A stretch of 64,000 nucleotides of DNA, from the NCBI GenBank assembly GCA_910588985.1, contig CAJURO010000003.1, forward strand, positions 11,014-75,013, in the 5' to 3' direction. How positions within the stretch are numbered: position 1 is the first letter of the stretch; the number at the start of each line of letters is the position of its first letter. Both the position numbers and the translations under genes were made by a program. Below the pieces are notes generated by a model, which saw only the letters and a list, made by a program, of their open reading frames with translations, made no database searches and was not told the DNA's origin. The stretch is from an uncultured Eggerthellaceae bacterium (GTDB taxonomy: Bacteria > Actinomycetota > Coriobacteriia > Coriobacteriales > Eggerthellaceae). Positions 33,869 to 43,494 of the stretch are shown here, piece by piece.

Positions 33869-35293
33869 ATGACGAAAGAGAGAAAACAAGACGGTCCAGA
33901 GAAGATCGAATGCGCTTTTTGTGGCAAGAGCGCCGATAGAGTCAATTCTCTTATCTCAGGCCCCAATGGGATCTATATTTGCGACGAGTGCGTAAGCGTT
34001 TGCGCCGATGCGCTCATGTCTGAAATGATGCTCTCTATGCAGCAGGGCAATCGCTCGGACTATCAGCAAATGATGCAGGGCTCCTTTGAGGGGAATACGC
34101 TTGAAGCGGGTTCGGGCCAAGCACAAGATGCAACAGCTTCGCATGAAGCGTTCAGCGCTGAGCACGAATTGCGCGATCTTCCTACTCCTCATGAGATACA
34201 TGACCATCTTTGCGAGCATGTCGTCGGGCAGGAAAGCGCGAAGCGCGCATTGTCCGTAGCTGTTTACAACCATTACAAGCGTATTCTCGCTGCAGCCGAA
34301 AACGATTCGGAAGACGCTGAAGACTCTGTTGAGATAGACAAATCGAACATCATGTTGCTCGGCCCGACAGGATCTGGCAAAACATTGCTCGCGCAAACGC
34401 TCGCGCGAACGCTCCAGGTTCCGTTCGCTATTGCCGATGCCACCACCCTTACAGAGGCGGGGTACGTAGGCGAAGATGTGGAGAACATCCTTCTCAAGCT
34501 CATCACAGCGGCAGATTTCGACATCGCCAAGGCTGAGATAGGCATCGTCTATATCGATGAGATCGACAAGATCGCTCGTAAGGCTGAGAACCTTTCCATC
34601 ACACGTGATGTGTCTGGTGAAGGCGTCCAGCAGGCATTGCTCAAGATCATCGAAGGATGCGATGCATCGGTACCACCGCAAGGAGGACGCAAGCATCCGG
34701 AGCAAGAGCTCCTTCACATCAATACCGACAACATCCTCTTCATTTTGGGTGGGGCCTTTGTGGGCCTTGCTGATATCGTTGGTGAGCGCGTAGGCAAGAA
34801 GGGCCTTGGTTTCGCAAGCGAGCTTCCCGAATCGAAGAAGCAAGCAGAGGCCGAGCTTTTGGCCCAAGTGCTGCCTGAGGATCTGAACAAGTATGGGATG
34901 ATCCCTGAATTCGTCGGGCGTATCCCTGTGATCACCTCTCTCGATGAGCTCACTGAAGATGATCTCGTGCGTATTCTCACTGAACCGAAGAATGCCATTG
35001 TCAAGCAGTATCGAAAGATGTTCGAGATCGAGGATGCCCAGCTCGACTTCACGAAGGAAGCGCTTGCTGCTGTTGCGCATGAAGCGGTGACGCATGGCAC
35101 AGGCGCGCGCGGCCTTCGCTCGATCTGCGAACGGGTCCTCCTTGACATCATGTTCGATCTCCCTGAGATGGAAGGGAAGAAGAAGGTCACGATAAGGCCA
35201 ACTGATATCACAGGAGAAACGTATCCTGAGATCAGCATCGAAAAAGATGCGAAGGATGCAAAAGGTTCGAAGGAAGCAAAAGAGGATAAGTAA
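33869..35293 (+). CDS. clpX: ATP-dependent Clp protease ATP-binding subunit ClpX
   Basis: A 474-residue AAA+ unfoldase. The N-terminal zinc finger is [19 protein letters not shown] with a second CDECV pair. Walker A is [17 protein letters not shown], Walker B is [13 protein letters not shown], and the pore loop and sensor are near [12 protein letters not shown] and [11 protein letters not shown] variable Gln/Gly/Ala-rich linker of about 45 residues joins the finger to the ATPase. It delivers proteins to ClpP. ATG 33869 is the family-like start (MTKERK); the open frame extends ten codons upstream without signal. Confidence 0.95.
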   Translation: MTKERKQDGPEKIECAFCGKSADRVNSLISGPNGIYICDECVSVCADALMSEMMLSMQQGNRSDYQQMMQGSFEGNTLEAGSGQAQDATASHEAFSAEHELRDLPTPHEIHDHLCEHVVGQESAKRALSVAVYNHYKRILAAAENDSEDAEDSVEIDKSNIMLLGPTGSGKTLLAQTLARTLQVPFAIADATTLTEAGYVGEDVENILLKLITAADFDIAKAEIGIVYIDEIDKIARKAENLSITRDVSGEGVQQALLKIIEGCDASVPPQGGRKHPEQELLHINTDNILFILGGAFVGLADIVGERVGKKGLGFASELPESKKQAEAELLAQVLPEDLNKYGMIPEFVGRIPVITSLDELTEDDLVRILTEPKNAIVKQYRKMFEIEDAQLDFTKEALAAVAHEAVTHGTGARGLRSICERVLLDIMFDLPEMEGKKKVTIRPTDITGETYPEISIEKDAKDAKGSKEAKEDK

Positions 35294-35295
35294 AC

Positions 35296-37950
35296 ATGGC
35301 TGACGAGCAAAGACAAGACCAAACGTACGCAGAACTTGAGAAGCCAATCTTTGAAGCATGGCGCGAGGGGGGTTACTTCTTGCGCTCGAAAGGGTTTGGC
35401 AAGAATGCTGCCGAATCCTATACGATAGTTATCCCTCCGCCCAACGTCACAGGCGTGCTACATATGGGCCATGCGCTCAATGACACCATTCAGGATGCCT
35501 GCATACGTCACGCTCGCATGCAGGGATATCAAACCCGTTGGATCCTTGGCACAGATCATGCAGGGATCGCAACGCAGACCAAGGTCGATAAGCATCTTGC
35601 AGAACAGGGCATCAATCGTCGTGAAATAGGGCGCGATGCGTTCATCGCAGAATGCCAGAAGTGGCGCATGCAATACGGTACGACCATCGTAGAGCAGATC
35701 AAGGCGATGGGATGTTCTTGCGATTACGAGCATGAGCAATTCACGATGAGCCCCGAGTTCTCCCTTGCTGTTCGCAAGCTGTTCGTTGACTGGTACCACG
35801 ATGGGATCATCTATCGAGGTCGTCGCATCGTCAATTGGTGTCCGCACTGCACAACGGCTATCGCTGATGATGAGGCAGAGTACGAGGACGAGAAGAGCCA
35901 TCTTTGGTATTTGAAGTATCCTCTTGAAGAGCCTGTAGGGGATATCGACCATATCGTTGTTGCTACGACGAGACCTGAGACCATGCTTGGCGATACAGGG
36001 GTAGCCGTCAATCCCAAGGACGAACGCTATGCCTCGCTTATCGGCAAGAACGTCATCCTGCCGATCGTTGAACGCTCGATCCCGATCTTCGCTGACTTCC
36101 ACGTTGACGCTGAATATGGAACAGGCGCTGTGAAGGTCACTCCCGCACATGACCCCAACGATTTCGCCATGGGTGCTCGTGCAGGGCTTGAGCAGGTCAA
36201 CATCTTCGATGAGACCGCGCATGTGGTTGATGGCTTCGGTGACATGACAGGAATGAGCCGCGACGAAGCCCGTGAGGCAGTTGTTGCTCGCTTCGATGAG
36301 CTTGGCTTGCTCGAGAAGGTCGAGGACATCGATCACTCCGTCATGCATTGCTATCGTTGCCATAACACGCTTGAGCCATGGCTTTCTGAACAATGGTTCG
36401 TTGCGGTCGACAAGCTCAAAGGACCAGCAAGGGAAGCCGTTGAAAGCGGGCAGATCACATTCCATCCTGCTCGTTGGGCTCAAGTCTACCTTGACTGGCT
36501 CGACAATCTGAAGGATTGGTGCATCTCCCGTCAGCTTTGGTGGGGGCATCGCATCCCTCTGTTCTCTTGCGATGCGTGCGGATGGCAAGATGCTCTCCTT
36601 GAGGACGTGGAGACATGTCCTATTTGCGGAGCTCCTGTGCGACAGGATGAAGACGTGCTCGATACCTGGTTCTCATCGCAGCTCTGGCCATTCGCAACCC
36701 AAGGTTGGGGCGAAGAGGGGATGGATGCGCCTGATCTTCAGAAGTTCTATCCCACGCAGCTCCTCTCTACAGCGCGAGACATCATGGGACTCTGGGTTGC
36801 GCGTATGGTGATGGCAAGCGAATACTGTACGGGCACGATCCCCTTCAAAGACGTTATCATCCATCCAACTGTCATGGGTGCGGATGGAAAGCCGATGAGC
36901 AAATCACGTGGCAATGGCGTCGATCCTGTGGCGCTCATGGAGGATTATGGTGCAGATGGCATGCGCTTTGGCTTGCTCACTCAGGTCACTGGCACCCAGG
37001 CCATACGCTTTGACGTCGGCAAGATCGAGAACGCACGCAACTTTGCGAACAAGATCAAGAATGCAGCTCGCTTCATTAACATGAACCTTGATGACTACGT
37101 TCCTGGCGCCCCTGAGCCTGCCACTGAAGCAGACCGCTGGATCTTCTCCCGTCTGGCAAAGCTTGTCTCTGACATCGACCAAGCCTACGCTCATTACGAG
37201 TTCTCCGAGATCACGCGCTTGCTTTACGTCTTTTTCTGGAATGAGTTCTGCGATTGGTACATCGAGTTCTCCAAAAGCCGCCTCTCAGGCCCAGAGCGCA
37301 TCATTTGCCAGCGCAACCTTGTGTATGTGCTTGAAGTGGCGCTTCGCTTGCTCCATCCTATCATGCCCTTCATCACTGAGCGCATCTATGCCGATCTGCC
37401 TGTTGGACAAGATGCGCCGCCTCTGCTCATCTGTGCACCATGGCCTTCCGCGCACGAGCTTGAACGCTACATCGATGAGCAAGCTGAGACGTCCACCAGC
37501 CTTGTGTGCGACATTGTAGGTGCTGTGCGATCCGCACGCGCGCGCTACGGTATCTCGCCTAAGACCGAACTTGCGGTGGCGATCAAGGCTTCCCCTGAAG
37601 CGCTCGATCTCATAGCACCCCAAGAAGGGCTCATTACCGCACTTGCGCGCATCTCGTCTCTCTCAATCTCGACGACGCAGGAGAAGCCTGCAGAATCATG
37701 CGTTGGCTTCGGTAATGGAGTCGAAGTCTATACCATCCTTGCTGGCCTTGTTGATTTCGATGCTGAACGAGCGCGCCTAAGCAAAGAGCGTGATAAGCTC
37801 GACCGCGATGTCGAGAAGCTTGAGAAGAAGCTCTCCAATCCAGGTTTCTTGAGCAAGGCGGCACCCGAGATCATAGCGAAAGACGAAGCTAAGCTCGCCG
37901 AGCTCACGGATACCCGCAATCGCGTTATCGAGCAGCTTGAATCGATCTAG
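35296..37950 (+). CDS. valS: Valyl-tRNA synthetase
   Basis: An 884-residue class I synthetase. The HIGH motif is PPPNVTGVLHMGHALND, the KMSKS loop is GKPMSKSRGNGVDP, and the editing domain includes TTRPETMLGDTGVAVNP. NWCPHCTTAIADDEAEYE and SCDACGWQ...CPICGAPV are zinc-like knuckles. The C-terminal coiled coil (SKERDKLDRDVEKLEKKL) is typical of ValRS. It starts two bases after clpX, so it may be co-transcribed with it. A strong terminator follows. Confidence 0.97.
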   Translation: MADEQRQDQTYAELEKPIFEAWREGGYFLRSKGFGKNAAESYTIVIPPPNVTGVLHMGHALNDTIQDACIRHARMQGYQTRWILGTDHAGIATQTKVDKHLAEQGINRREIGRDAFIAECQKWRMQYGTTIVEQIKAMGCSCDYEHEQFTMSPEFSLAVRKLFVDWYHDGIIYRGRRIVNWCPHCTTAIADDEAEYEDEKSHLWYLKYPLEEPVGDIDHIVVATTRPETMLGDTGVAVNPKDERYASLIGKNVILPIVERSIPIFADFHVDAEYGTGAVKVTPAHDPNDFAMGARAGLEQVNIFDETAHVVDGFGDMTGMSRDEAREAVVARFDELGLLEKVEDIDHSVMHCYRCHNTLEPWLSEQWFVAVDKLKGPAREAVESGQITFHPARWAQVYLDWLDNLKDWCISRQLWWGHRIPLFSCDACGWQDALLEDVETCPICGAPVRQDEDVLDTWFSSQLWPFATQGWGEEGMDAPDLQKFYPTQLLSTARDIMGLWVARMVMASEYCTGTIPFKDVIIHPTVMGADGKPMSKSRGNGVDPVALMEDYGADGMRFGLLTQVTGTQAIRFDVGKIENARNFANKIKNAARFINMNLDDYVPGAPEPATEADRWIFSRLAKLVSDIDQAYAHYEFSEITRLLYVFFWNEFCDWYIEFSKSRLSGPERIICQRNLVYVLEVALRLLHPIMPFITERIYADLPVGQDAPPLLICAPWPSAHELERYIDEQAETSTSLVCDIVGAVRSARARYGISPKTELAVAIKASPEALDLIAPQEGLITALARISSLSISTTQEKPAESCVGFGNGVEVYTILAGLVDFDAERARLSKERDKLDRDVEKLEKKLSNPGFLSKAAPEIIAKDEAKLAELTDTRNRVIEQLESI

Positions 37951-37961
37951 GAAAGCAGAGG

Positions 37962-38003
37962 GCAGCATCCAGGCATCGGTATATGCTTGGATGCTGCTTT
38001 GCT
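37962..38003 (+). terminator. Intrinsic terminator after valS
   Basis: GCAGCATCCA (37962-37971) pairs perfectly with TGGATGCTGC (37988-37997) around a 16-base loop, followed by TTTGCT. The next promoter -10 box overlaps its tail. Confidence 0.75.
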
Positions 38004-38008
38004 ATAAT
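38000..38008 (+). promoter_or_regulatory. Extended -10 promoter for the zinc-ribbon gene (and possibly thrS)
   Basis: TGCTATAAT is a near-ideal TGnTATAAT, beginning three bases after the valS terminator stem and 37 bases before the chosen GTG. Confidence 0.55.
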
Positions 38009-38045
38009 CAACGGCAGTGTTCAGACCGAGGTAAGGAACGTAAAA

Positions 38046-38561
38046 GTGAGTGAGCTTATCGGACAACTTTGGACCCCGCAGATGCAGACGGCGTTCACGA
38101 TCGTCGTCGTCCTTCTCGTCGTCCTTTACATTCTCTGCATCATCTGGGTTGTGAGGGATGCGTATTTAAGGGGCACGACGTGGTACATCTGGGGCATTGT
38201 TGCGCTTGTTCCGATCGTTGGCCTCATCGCTTACCTCCTTATGCGTCCTCCGATGCTCCGTCTCGATCGAGATGAGCAGGAGCTTGAAGTTGCTCTCAAG
38301 CAGCGTCAGCTCATGCAGTACGGCGAATGTGCAACCTGTGGATATCCTGTTGATTCCTCATTCGTGCTTTGTCCGAATTGCCATACCCAGTTGAAGAATC
38401 TCTGCACCCATTGCGAACGTGCGCTCGAGCCAGCTTGGACGGTCTGCCCCTATTGCGCTACGCCGCTTCATCGCGAAGCTCGTCCGAGCGCGAATCGCGC
38501 ACCTCGTCGTGCGAAGCGTCCGACATCAGCGAAGCCCACCCAAGCAACTGAGGCGAAATAA
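38046..38561 (+). CDS. Membrane protein with double zinc ribbon
   Basis: A 171-residue protein with two N-terminal membrane segments (about residues 13-35 and 47-65) and a cytoplasmic C-terminal part. Two ribbons are clear: CATCGYPVDSSFVLCPNC and CTHCERALEPAWTVCPYC, each CX2C-Xn-CX2C. The tail is Arg/Ala/Pro-rich. Proteins of this build are often called 'zinc ribbon domain-containing'; the role is unknown. GTG 38046 is chosen because AAGGAA (38033-38038) lies 8 bases upstream. Confidence 0.85.
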   Translation: MSELIGQLWTPQMQTAFTIVVVLLVVLYILCIIWVVRDAYLRGTTWYIWGIVALVPIVGLIAYLLMRPPMLRLDRDEQELEVALKQRQLMQYGECATCGYPVDSSFVLCPNCHTQLKNLCTHCERALEPAWTVCPYCATPLHREARPSANRAPRRAKRPTSAKPTQATEAK

Positions 38562-38635
38562 CGTAATCCTTATCCAAGAAGTTCGATCGAAAACTGCAGG
38601 CGCTCTGTATGCGCCCGGCTGTGAAAGGAATTCCT

Positions 38636-40555
38636 ATGATCGTATATCTGCCTGATGGCTCTCAAAAGGATGTTGACGCGGGAGCTACCGTATATGATGT
38701 TGCCTCTTCTATCGGAGAAGGCCTTGCTCGCGCAGCGCTTGCTGGCAAGATAGATGGCATCCTGGTCGATCTGAATGCACCTGTCAGCGACGGTGCGCAG
38801 GTTGAGATCCTGACGAAGAAATCTCCTGAGGCTCTCGATATCATGCGGCATTCCGCAGCACACGTTATGGCAGAAGCAGTTCGCTCTCTCTATCCTGGTA
38901 CGCAGATCGCATTCGGTCCCCAAACGGATGATGGCTTCTTCTACGATTTCGAGCTTCCTGATGGAGCCACGATCTCCGTCGATGACTTCTCGACTATCGA
39001 GAATAAGATGGCGGAGATCATCCATGAAGGGAAGCCCTTCACCCGTAGCGTGGTAACCAAGGATGAGGCTAAGCGCGCTTTTGCAGACCAGCGATTCAAG
39101 CTCGAGCATATCGATGAGCTCCCTGAAACAGAAGAGATCAGCATCTATACGCATGGTGACTTCGCCGATCTTTGCGCAGGGCCTCATATGCCAGATGCGA
39201 GCGCGATCAAGGCTTTCAAGCTCATGAAGACGGCAGGGGCATACTGGAAAGGCGACGCAGAGCGTGAGGTGCTCACCCGTCTCTATGGCACCGCCTTCTT
39301 CGACAAGAAGGATCTTTCCGAATACCTCCATAATCTTGAAGAAGCCGAAAAGCGTGACCATCGTAAGCTTGGACGTGAGCTTGGCATCTACACCATGGAT
39401 CCGCTTGCAGGTGTTGGCTTGCCCCTTTATCTACCAAAAGGCGCTCGAGTCATTCGCACGATGCAGGAATGGCTTCGCCGCGATCTCTACGAGCGCGGTT
39501 ACGAAGAGGTCATCACTCCACATATCTACAATGCAGATGTGTGGAAGATGAGCGGGCATTACGACTTCTATCACGAGAACATGTACTTCTTCGATATCAA
39601 TGAGGGAACCGATGAAGAGCCGCGCCTCTCTGAGTATGGCGTTAAGCCCATGAACTGTCCTGGTCATGTGATGCTCTATAAGTCCGAGCTTCATTCGTAT
39701 CGTGACCTTCCTTTGCGTTATTTCGAATTCGGCACTGTTTATCGTCATGAGATGTCGGGCGTTGTGCACGGCCTGCTTCGAGCGCGGGGGTTCACGCAAG
39801 ACGATGCTCACATCTTCTGCACTCGCGACCAGGTCGTTGACGAGGTGTGCGCTATCCTCGACCTTGTCGAGCACATCATGACCACCTTCGGGTTCGCCTA
39901 TGAGGCCGAGATCTCGACACGTCCTGAGAAATCCATCGGTTCGGATGACATGTGGGAGCATGCAACTGAGTCGTTGCGGCGTGCTTGCGAGATCAAGCAG
40001 CTCGCTTATGACATCAACGAGGGTGACGGTGCGTTCTACGGTCCAAAGATCGATATCAAGGTGAAGGACGCCATTGGGCGCACGTGGCAATGCTCAACCG
40101 TGCAGATCGACTTCAATTTCCCCGAACGCTTCGATCTGACCTACCGTGCTGCTGACAACACCGAGCAGCGTCCCTGGATGCTCCACCGTGCCATCTTTGG
40201 GTCGATCGAGCGTTTCCTCGGCATCCTGATCGAGCATTACGCAGGTGCGCTTCCGTTATGGTTGGCGCCCGTCCAAGCAGCTATCATCCCGATCGCAGAT
40301 CGTCATAAGGATGCTGCGTTCGAGTTCGCAGGCGAGCTCACCTCGGTTGGTGGGCGAGTCGAGGTCTATGACCAAAACGAGCCCATGAAGGTCAAGATCG
40401 CCAAAGCTCAGCAGCAGAAGATCCCTTATATGATCATCATGGGGGACAAGGAGGTCGAAGAGCGCATGGTGAGCGTGCGCGATCGTGCTGAGGGTGACCT
40501 TGGCACCTGGGAGAGGACGCGGTTCATCGATACTATCCGCGCAGCAGCTCTCTAG
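38636..40555 (+). CDS. thrS: Threonyl-tRNA synthetase
   Basis: A 639-residue class II synthetase. It starts with a TGS domain (MIVYLPDGSQKDVDAGATVY), then the SAD editing domain (HSAAHVMAEAV, FCDL-like HGDFADLCAGPHMP), the catalytic core with motif 2 (FEFGTVYRHEMSGVVHGLLR; RGFTQDDAHIFC), motif 3 (HRAIFGSIERFLGILIEHY) and the anticodon-binding domain. ATG 38636 follows AAAGGAA by 5 bases; upstream codons in the same frame look non-coding. I see no T-box in the 74-base leader. Confidence 0.96.
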   Translation: MIVYLPDGSQKDVDAGATVYDVASSIGEGLARAALAGKIDGILVDLNAPVSDGAQVEILTKKSPEALDIMRHSAAHVMAEAVRSLYPGTQIAFGPQTDDGFFYDFELPDGATISVDDFSTIENKMAEIIHEGKPFTRSVVTKDEAKRAFADQRFKLEHIDELPETEEISIYTHGDFADLCAGPHMPDASAIKAFKLMKTAGAYWKGDAEREVLTRLYGTAFFDKKDLSEYLHNLEEAEKRDHRKLGRELGIYTMDPLAGVGLPLYLPKGARVIRTMQEWLRRDLYERGYEEVITPHIYNADVWKMSGHYDFYHENMYFFDINEGTDEEPRLSEYGVKPMNCPGHVMLYKSELHSYRDLPLRYFEFGTVYRHEMSGVVHGLLRARGFTQDDAHIFCTRDQVVDEVCAILDLVEHIMTTFGFAYEAEISTRPEKSIGSDDMWEHATESLRRACEIKQLAYDINEGDGAFYGPKIDIKVKDAIGRTWQCSTVQIDFNFPERFDLTYRAADNTEQRPWMLHRAIFGSIERFLGILIEHYAGALPLWLAPVQAAIIPIADRHKDAAFEFAGELTSVGGRVEVYDQNEPMKVKIAKAQQQKIPYMIIMGDKEVEERMVSVRDRAEGDLGTWERTRFIDTIRAAAL

Positions 40556-40591
40556 AGCGATGCGCCGCGCACAAGCGCTTAAAGAGAGTGA

Positions 40592-41926
40592 TCAGTGTGG
40601 CCGACGCGCTTGGGCGTCGGCCTTCTTTTTGCGTGCTTGCGCCTTATGCTCTAATGCCCGCGCCCGTTCAAGGGCCCGATGCTTCTTCAGCACTGCGATC
40701 GTTGAATGCGGATCTTGCTTGATCGATCTGAAGGCATCCCCAAGGTCGGCATCGATCGTATGAAGGGTCACTGAGGCAAGCAAAGGCATCAGGAAGACCG
40801 TGATCGCCCCTGCAGCAACAAGAAGCGACGAGGTAGCATCGCTCATCGCGCCGATGTTCGTCGCGATCGTAGTGACCGCAACGATGAGCGGGAGAGCAGC
40901 TGTGCAATAGAGAGCAACATTTGCGCGTGAAGGAGCATCCAAATCTCGGTATTTCTCATTGAACCTGAGTGAGATGAAGATGGGGAGCGCCCTCACGAAC
41001 AAGAGAAGGAGGATGAAGAGGACGAGCAAGTGCGGAGCGCTTGCAACCGCATGAGGGTCTATCTTCATGCCACTCGTAATGAAGAAAAGCGGGATGAAGA
41101 ATCCATACCCTATGCCATTGAGCTTCTTCTCGAGGCTATCGTTGCCATCAGGCACGATGAAGCGCAAGACGAACCCGGCTGCGAACGCGCCAAGCACGAT
41201 ATCAAGATCGAAGAGCGCCGAGATGGTCACAAGCGAGATCAGAAGCACCATCACACCGCGAACGCCCATCTGAGCATTTCCTTCAGGGTGACGATGCATG
41301 AACAAGACGACCTTGCTGTTCTTCGCCTTCATAACGCTTGGAATGAGCGCAGATGCAAGGGCTATGGCCAAGAATGCAACAAGGACGACCACCGTAAGCC
41401 AGGTTGCGCGGGTGCTCAAGATGAGCGCGATCGCCAAGATCGGCGCGAGCTCGCCCCACGTGCCATAATCGATGATGGCGTTGCCGATCTGAGTGCCGAT
41501 GAGACCGCGTTCTTTCAGTATGGGGATGAGCGTTCCAAATGCCGTTGTGGTCAGGGCGATAGCCACTGAGAGCCATCCGATCTGATTCTCTTTGAATTGT
41601 GGCAGGCTTATCACAAAGGCCAATGCGATGGCAAATGAGATACACCAGGTAAGAAGCCCCTTTCGCCCGCTTTTGCTCACAAGCTCTTTAGGATCGAGCT
41701 CGTACCCTGCAAGGAGGAACAAGAAGCCAAGACCAAGGTCAGAGAGAAGGGTGAGATAGTCTCCTGCTTGGAGTATGCCAGCGACATGCGGTCCAAAGAT
41801 CATGCCAACAGCCAGAAGAAGAACAGTTTCAGGCACGATGTTACGGGGGATGAGCGCAGAGACCATCGGGCAGATGAAAGCACCGAGAGCGATGATCGCA
41901 AGCGAGATCAATTCGTATTCCTCCAC
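40592..41926 (-). CDS. CPA2-family cation:proton antiporter
   Basis: A 444-residue membrane protein of the monovalent cation:proton antiporter-2 family (KefB/GerN-like). Twelve or more hydrophobic segments are seen, with DLGLGFLFLLAGYELDPKEL, ALTTTAFGTLIPIL, DLDIVLGAFAAGFVLR and IPLFFITSGMKIDP. There is no RCK/TrkA domain, only a basic cytoplasmic tail. GTG 41926 is preferred because GAGGAGGAG (41930-41938, minus strand) lies just before it; ATG 41950 has no ribosome-binding site. The last 10-12 codons lie within the thrS terminator hairpin. Confidence 0.8.
   Translation of the reverse strand: MEEYELISLAIIALGAFICPMVSALIPRNIVPETVLLLAVGMIFGPHVAGILQAGDYLTLLSDLGLGFLFLLAGYELDPKELVSKSGRKGLLTWCISFAIALAFVISLPQFKENQIGWLSVAIALTTTAFGTLIPILKERGLIGTQIGNAIIDYGTWGELAPILAIALILSTRATWLTVVVLVAFLAIALASALIPSVMKAKNSKVVLFMHRHPEGNAQMGVRGVMVLLISLVTISALFDLDIVLGAFAAGFVLRFIVPDGNDSLEKKLNGIGYGFFIPLFFITSGMKIDPHAVASAPHLLVLFILLLLFVRALPIFISLRFNEKYRDLDAPSRANVALYCTAALPLIVAVTTIATNIGAMSDATSSLLVAAGAITVFLMPLLASVTLHTIDADLGDAFRSIKQDPHSTIAVLKKHRALERARALEHKAQARKKKADAQARRPH
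40599..40630 (+). terminator. Strong intrinsic terminator for thrS
   Basis: GGCCGACGC (40599-40607) pairs perfectly with GCGTCGGCC (40614-40622), followed by TTCTTTTT. It is inside the coding 3' end of the convergent antiporter gene. Confidence 0.85.
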
Positions 41927-41977
41927 GATCTCCTCCTCATGCAAAGTCATGGCAATTTGGAAACAGCTTGAAGGTGC

Positions 41978-42008
41978 TTGACAGGTTCTTCCTCCATGCC
42001 GATATCAT
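41978..42008 (+). promoter_or_regulatory. Promoter for trxA
   Basis: TTGACA (41978-41983) is a consensus -35. Downstream TATCAT (42003-42008) at 19 bases, or GATATC at 17, could be the -10. The trxA ATG is 60 bases further on. Confidence 0.55.
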
Positions 42009-42067
42009 ATAGACTAGAAAGATATCAGACGAACAAGCACCAGAGATGTTAAACGGAGGTAATCAAA

Positions 42068-42376
42068 ATGAGCGAAGTTCTCACATCAGCTAATTTCCAA
42101 ACCAAGGTTCTTGAGGCAGACAAGCCCGTTCTTGTAGACTTCTTTGCTACTTGGTGCGGACCTTGCAAGCGTGTTGCTCCCGTTGTAGACGAGATCGCAT
42201 CAGAGGTAGCTGGCAAAGCCTATGTGTATAAGGTCGACATCGATCAGAGCCCTGACATCGCTGCGCAGTATCGAGTGAATTCAGTGCCAACACTGATCTC
42301 GTTCGAACATGGTCAGATCAAGAACAAGACCGTTGGCGCGGTTCCTAAGCAGCAGATCATGCAGCTTCTCGCATAA
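42068..42376 (+). CDS. trxA: Thioredoxin
   Basis: A 102-residue thioredoxin with the redox site FFATWCGPCKRVAPV (WCGPCK), conserved Pro in VNSVPTLISFE and the closing GAVPKQQI helix. It reduces protein disulfides using electrons from TrxB, whose gene follows 83 bases downstream past a terminator. GGAGG lies before the ATG. Confidence 0.97.
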   Translation: MSEVLTSANFQTKVLEADKPVLVDFFATWCGPCKRVAPVVDEIASEVAGKAYVYKVDIDQSPDIAAQYRVNSVPTLISFEHGQIKNKTVGAVPKQQIMQLLA

Positions 42377-42411
42377 GACAGGCAGCGGAGCTTTCTACTG
42401 GGTTGTGATAA

Positions 42412-42441
42412 GCCCCTACAGGCAACTGTGGGGGCGTTTTA
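42412..42441 (+). terminator. Intrinsic terminator between trxA and trxB
   Basis: GCCCCTACAG and CTGTGGGGGC form a 10-base stem with one G-U pair and loop GCAA, followed by GTTTT. Some read-through to trxB is likely, because no clear promoter is seen before trxB. Confidence 0.75.
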
Positions 42442-42459
42442 GATTAAGGAGAGAGGCGC

Positions 42460-43392
42460 ATGGGATCTGAGCGAATCTATGATGTTGCCATTATCGGCGC
42501 GGGCCCAGCGGGGATGACAAGCGCGCTTTATGCTTGTCGAGCAGGGTTTAGCTGCGTCATGATCGAATCGATCAGCTACGGGGGGCAACTTGCCCAAACA
42601 GAGCATCTTGAGAATTACCCTGGGTTCAATCAGTCAACGAGCGGTTTCGAGCTCTCGGAGATCATGTTCGCGCAAGCAACGAGCTTCGGAGCAGAGATTA
42701 TCTACGACGAGGTGCAGAGCGTTTGGTTCGAGAATGATGTCAAAACGGTCGTATGTGCTTACGAGAGCATCCAAGCCCGCTCTGTCATCATAGCTTCAGG
42801 CGCACGTCCGGCTACCCTTGGCCTGCCCAACGAAGAAGCGCTCAAAGGGCAGGGGGTATCATACTGCGCAACATGCGATGGCAACTTCTTCAAAGACGAG
42901 GATGTGATCGTCGTCGGAGGGGGAGATACAGCAGCAGCTGATGCCATCTACCTCTCACGCATTTGCAATACGGTTCGCATGATCGTACGACGTGACGAGC
43001 TGCGCGCAACCGCTGTTTATCATCATCGGCTCATGGAGCTTGAGAATGTTGAGATCATCTGGAACAGCAATGTCATTCGCCTTCTCGAGGATGATGGAAG
43101 GCTTGCTGGGGTGATCATTCGCAATAACAAGACGAACGAAGAAACGACGATTGACTCACGAGCTGTTTTCGTTGCGATCGGAACGGTCCCCAATGTAGAA
43201 TTCCTTGGAAATACGCTCGAGCTTGCTCCAAGTGGCCATGTTCTTGCGGAAGCGGATTGCAGAACAAGCGTTGAGGGTGTGTTCGCGGCAGGTGATGTAC
43301 GCACGAAGCCCCTCTATCAAGTGACAACCGCGGTTGGCGATGGTGCCAATGCTGTGGAATCCTGCGCAGAATACCTTGCGCGCATGCGTTAA
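42460..43392 (+). CDS. trxB: Thioredoxin reductase
   Basis: A 310-residue flavoprotein of the low-molecular-weight type. FAD motif VAIIGAGPAGMTSALYACRAG, redox-active SYCATCDGNFF (CATC), NADPH motif IVVGGGDTAADAIYLSR, and the final GVFAAGDVRTKPLYQ that binds FAD. It passes NADPH electrons to thioredoxin. GGAGAGAGGCGC precedes the ATG. It is the last gene before a divergently organised gap leading to prfA. Confidence 0.95.
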   Translation: MGSERIYDVAIIGAGPAGMTSALYACRAGFSCVMIESISYGGQLAQTEHLENYPGFNQSTSGFELSEIMFAQATSFGAEIIYDEVQSVWFENDVKTVVCAYESIQARSVIIASGARPATLGLPNEEALKGQGVSYCATCDGNFFKDEDVIVVGGGDTAAADAIYLSRICNTVRMIVRRDELRATAVYHHRLMELENVEIIWNSNVIRLLEDDGRLAGVIIRNNKTNEETTIDSRAVFVAIGTVPNVEFLGNTLELAPSGHVLAEADCRTSVEGVFAAGDVRTKPLYQVTTAVGDGANAVESCAEYLARMR

Positions 43393-43395
43393 GCA

Positions 43396-43424
43396 TTCAC
43401 CGCTCTTCGCTGATTTGCTAGAAT
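43396..43424 (+). promoter_or_regulatory. Promoter for prfA-prmC-punA
   Basis: TTCACC (43396-43401), spacer 17, then the extended -10 TGCTAGAAT (43416-43424). The prfA ATG is 71 bases further on. Confidence 0.55.
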
Positions 43425-43494
43425 CTATGCGAATCACACGATGCGCGTCGGAAACGGTGCGCAGCTTTTTGCTATGAACCCGCGAGGAGCACGC

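Noticed and set aside
33956..35359. A 467-codon open frame on the strand opposite clpX (similar long ones lie opposite pcrA 28333-29571 and valS 35458-36588)
   Set aside because: These are mirror frames of strongly coding genes, caused by codon bias; they have Cys/His-rich odd composition and no recognisable motifs.
38562..38635. A T-box before thrS
   Set aside because: The gap is 74 bases with no T-box core, no specifier loop and no terminator.
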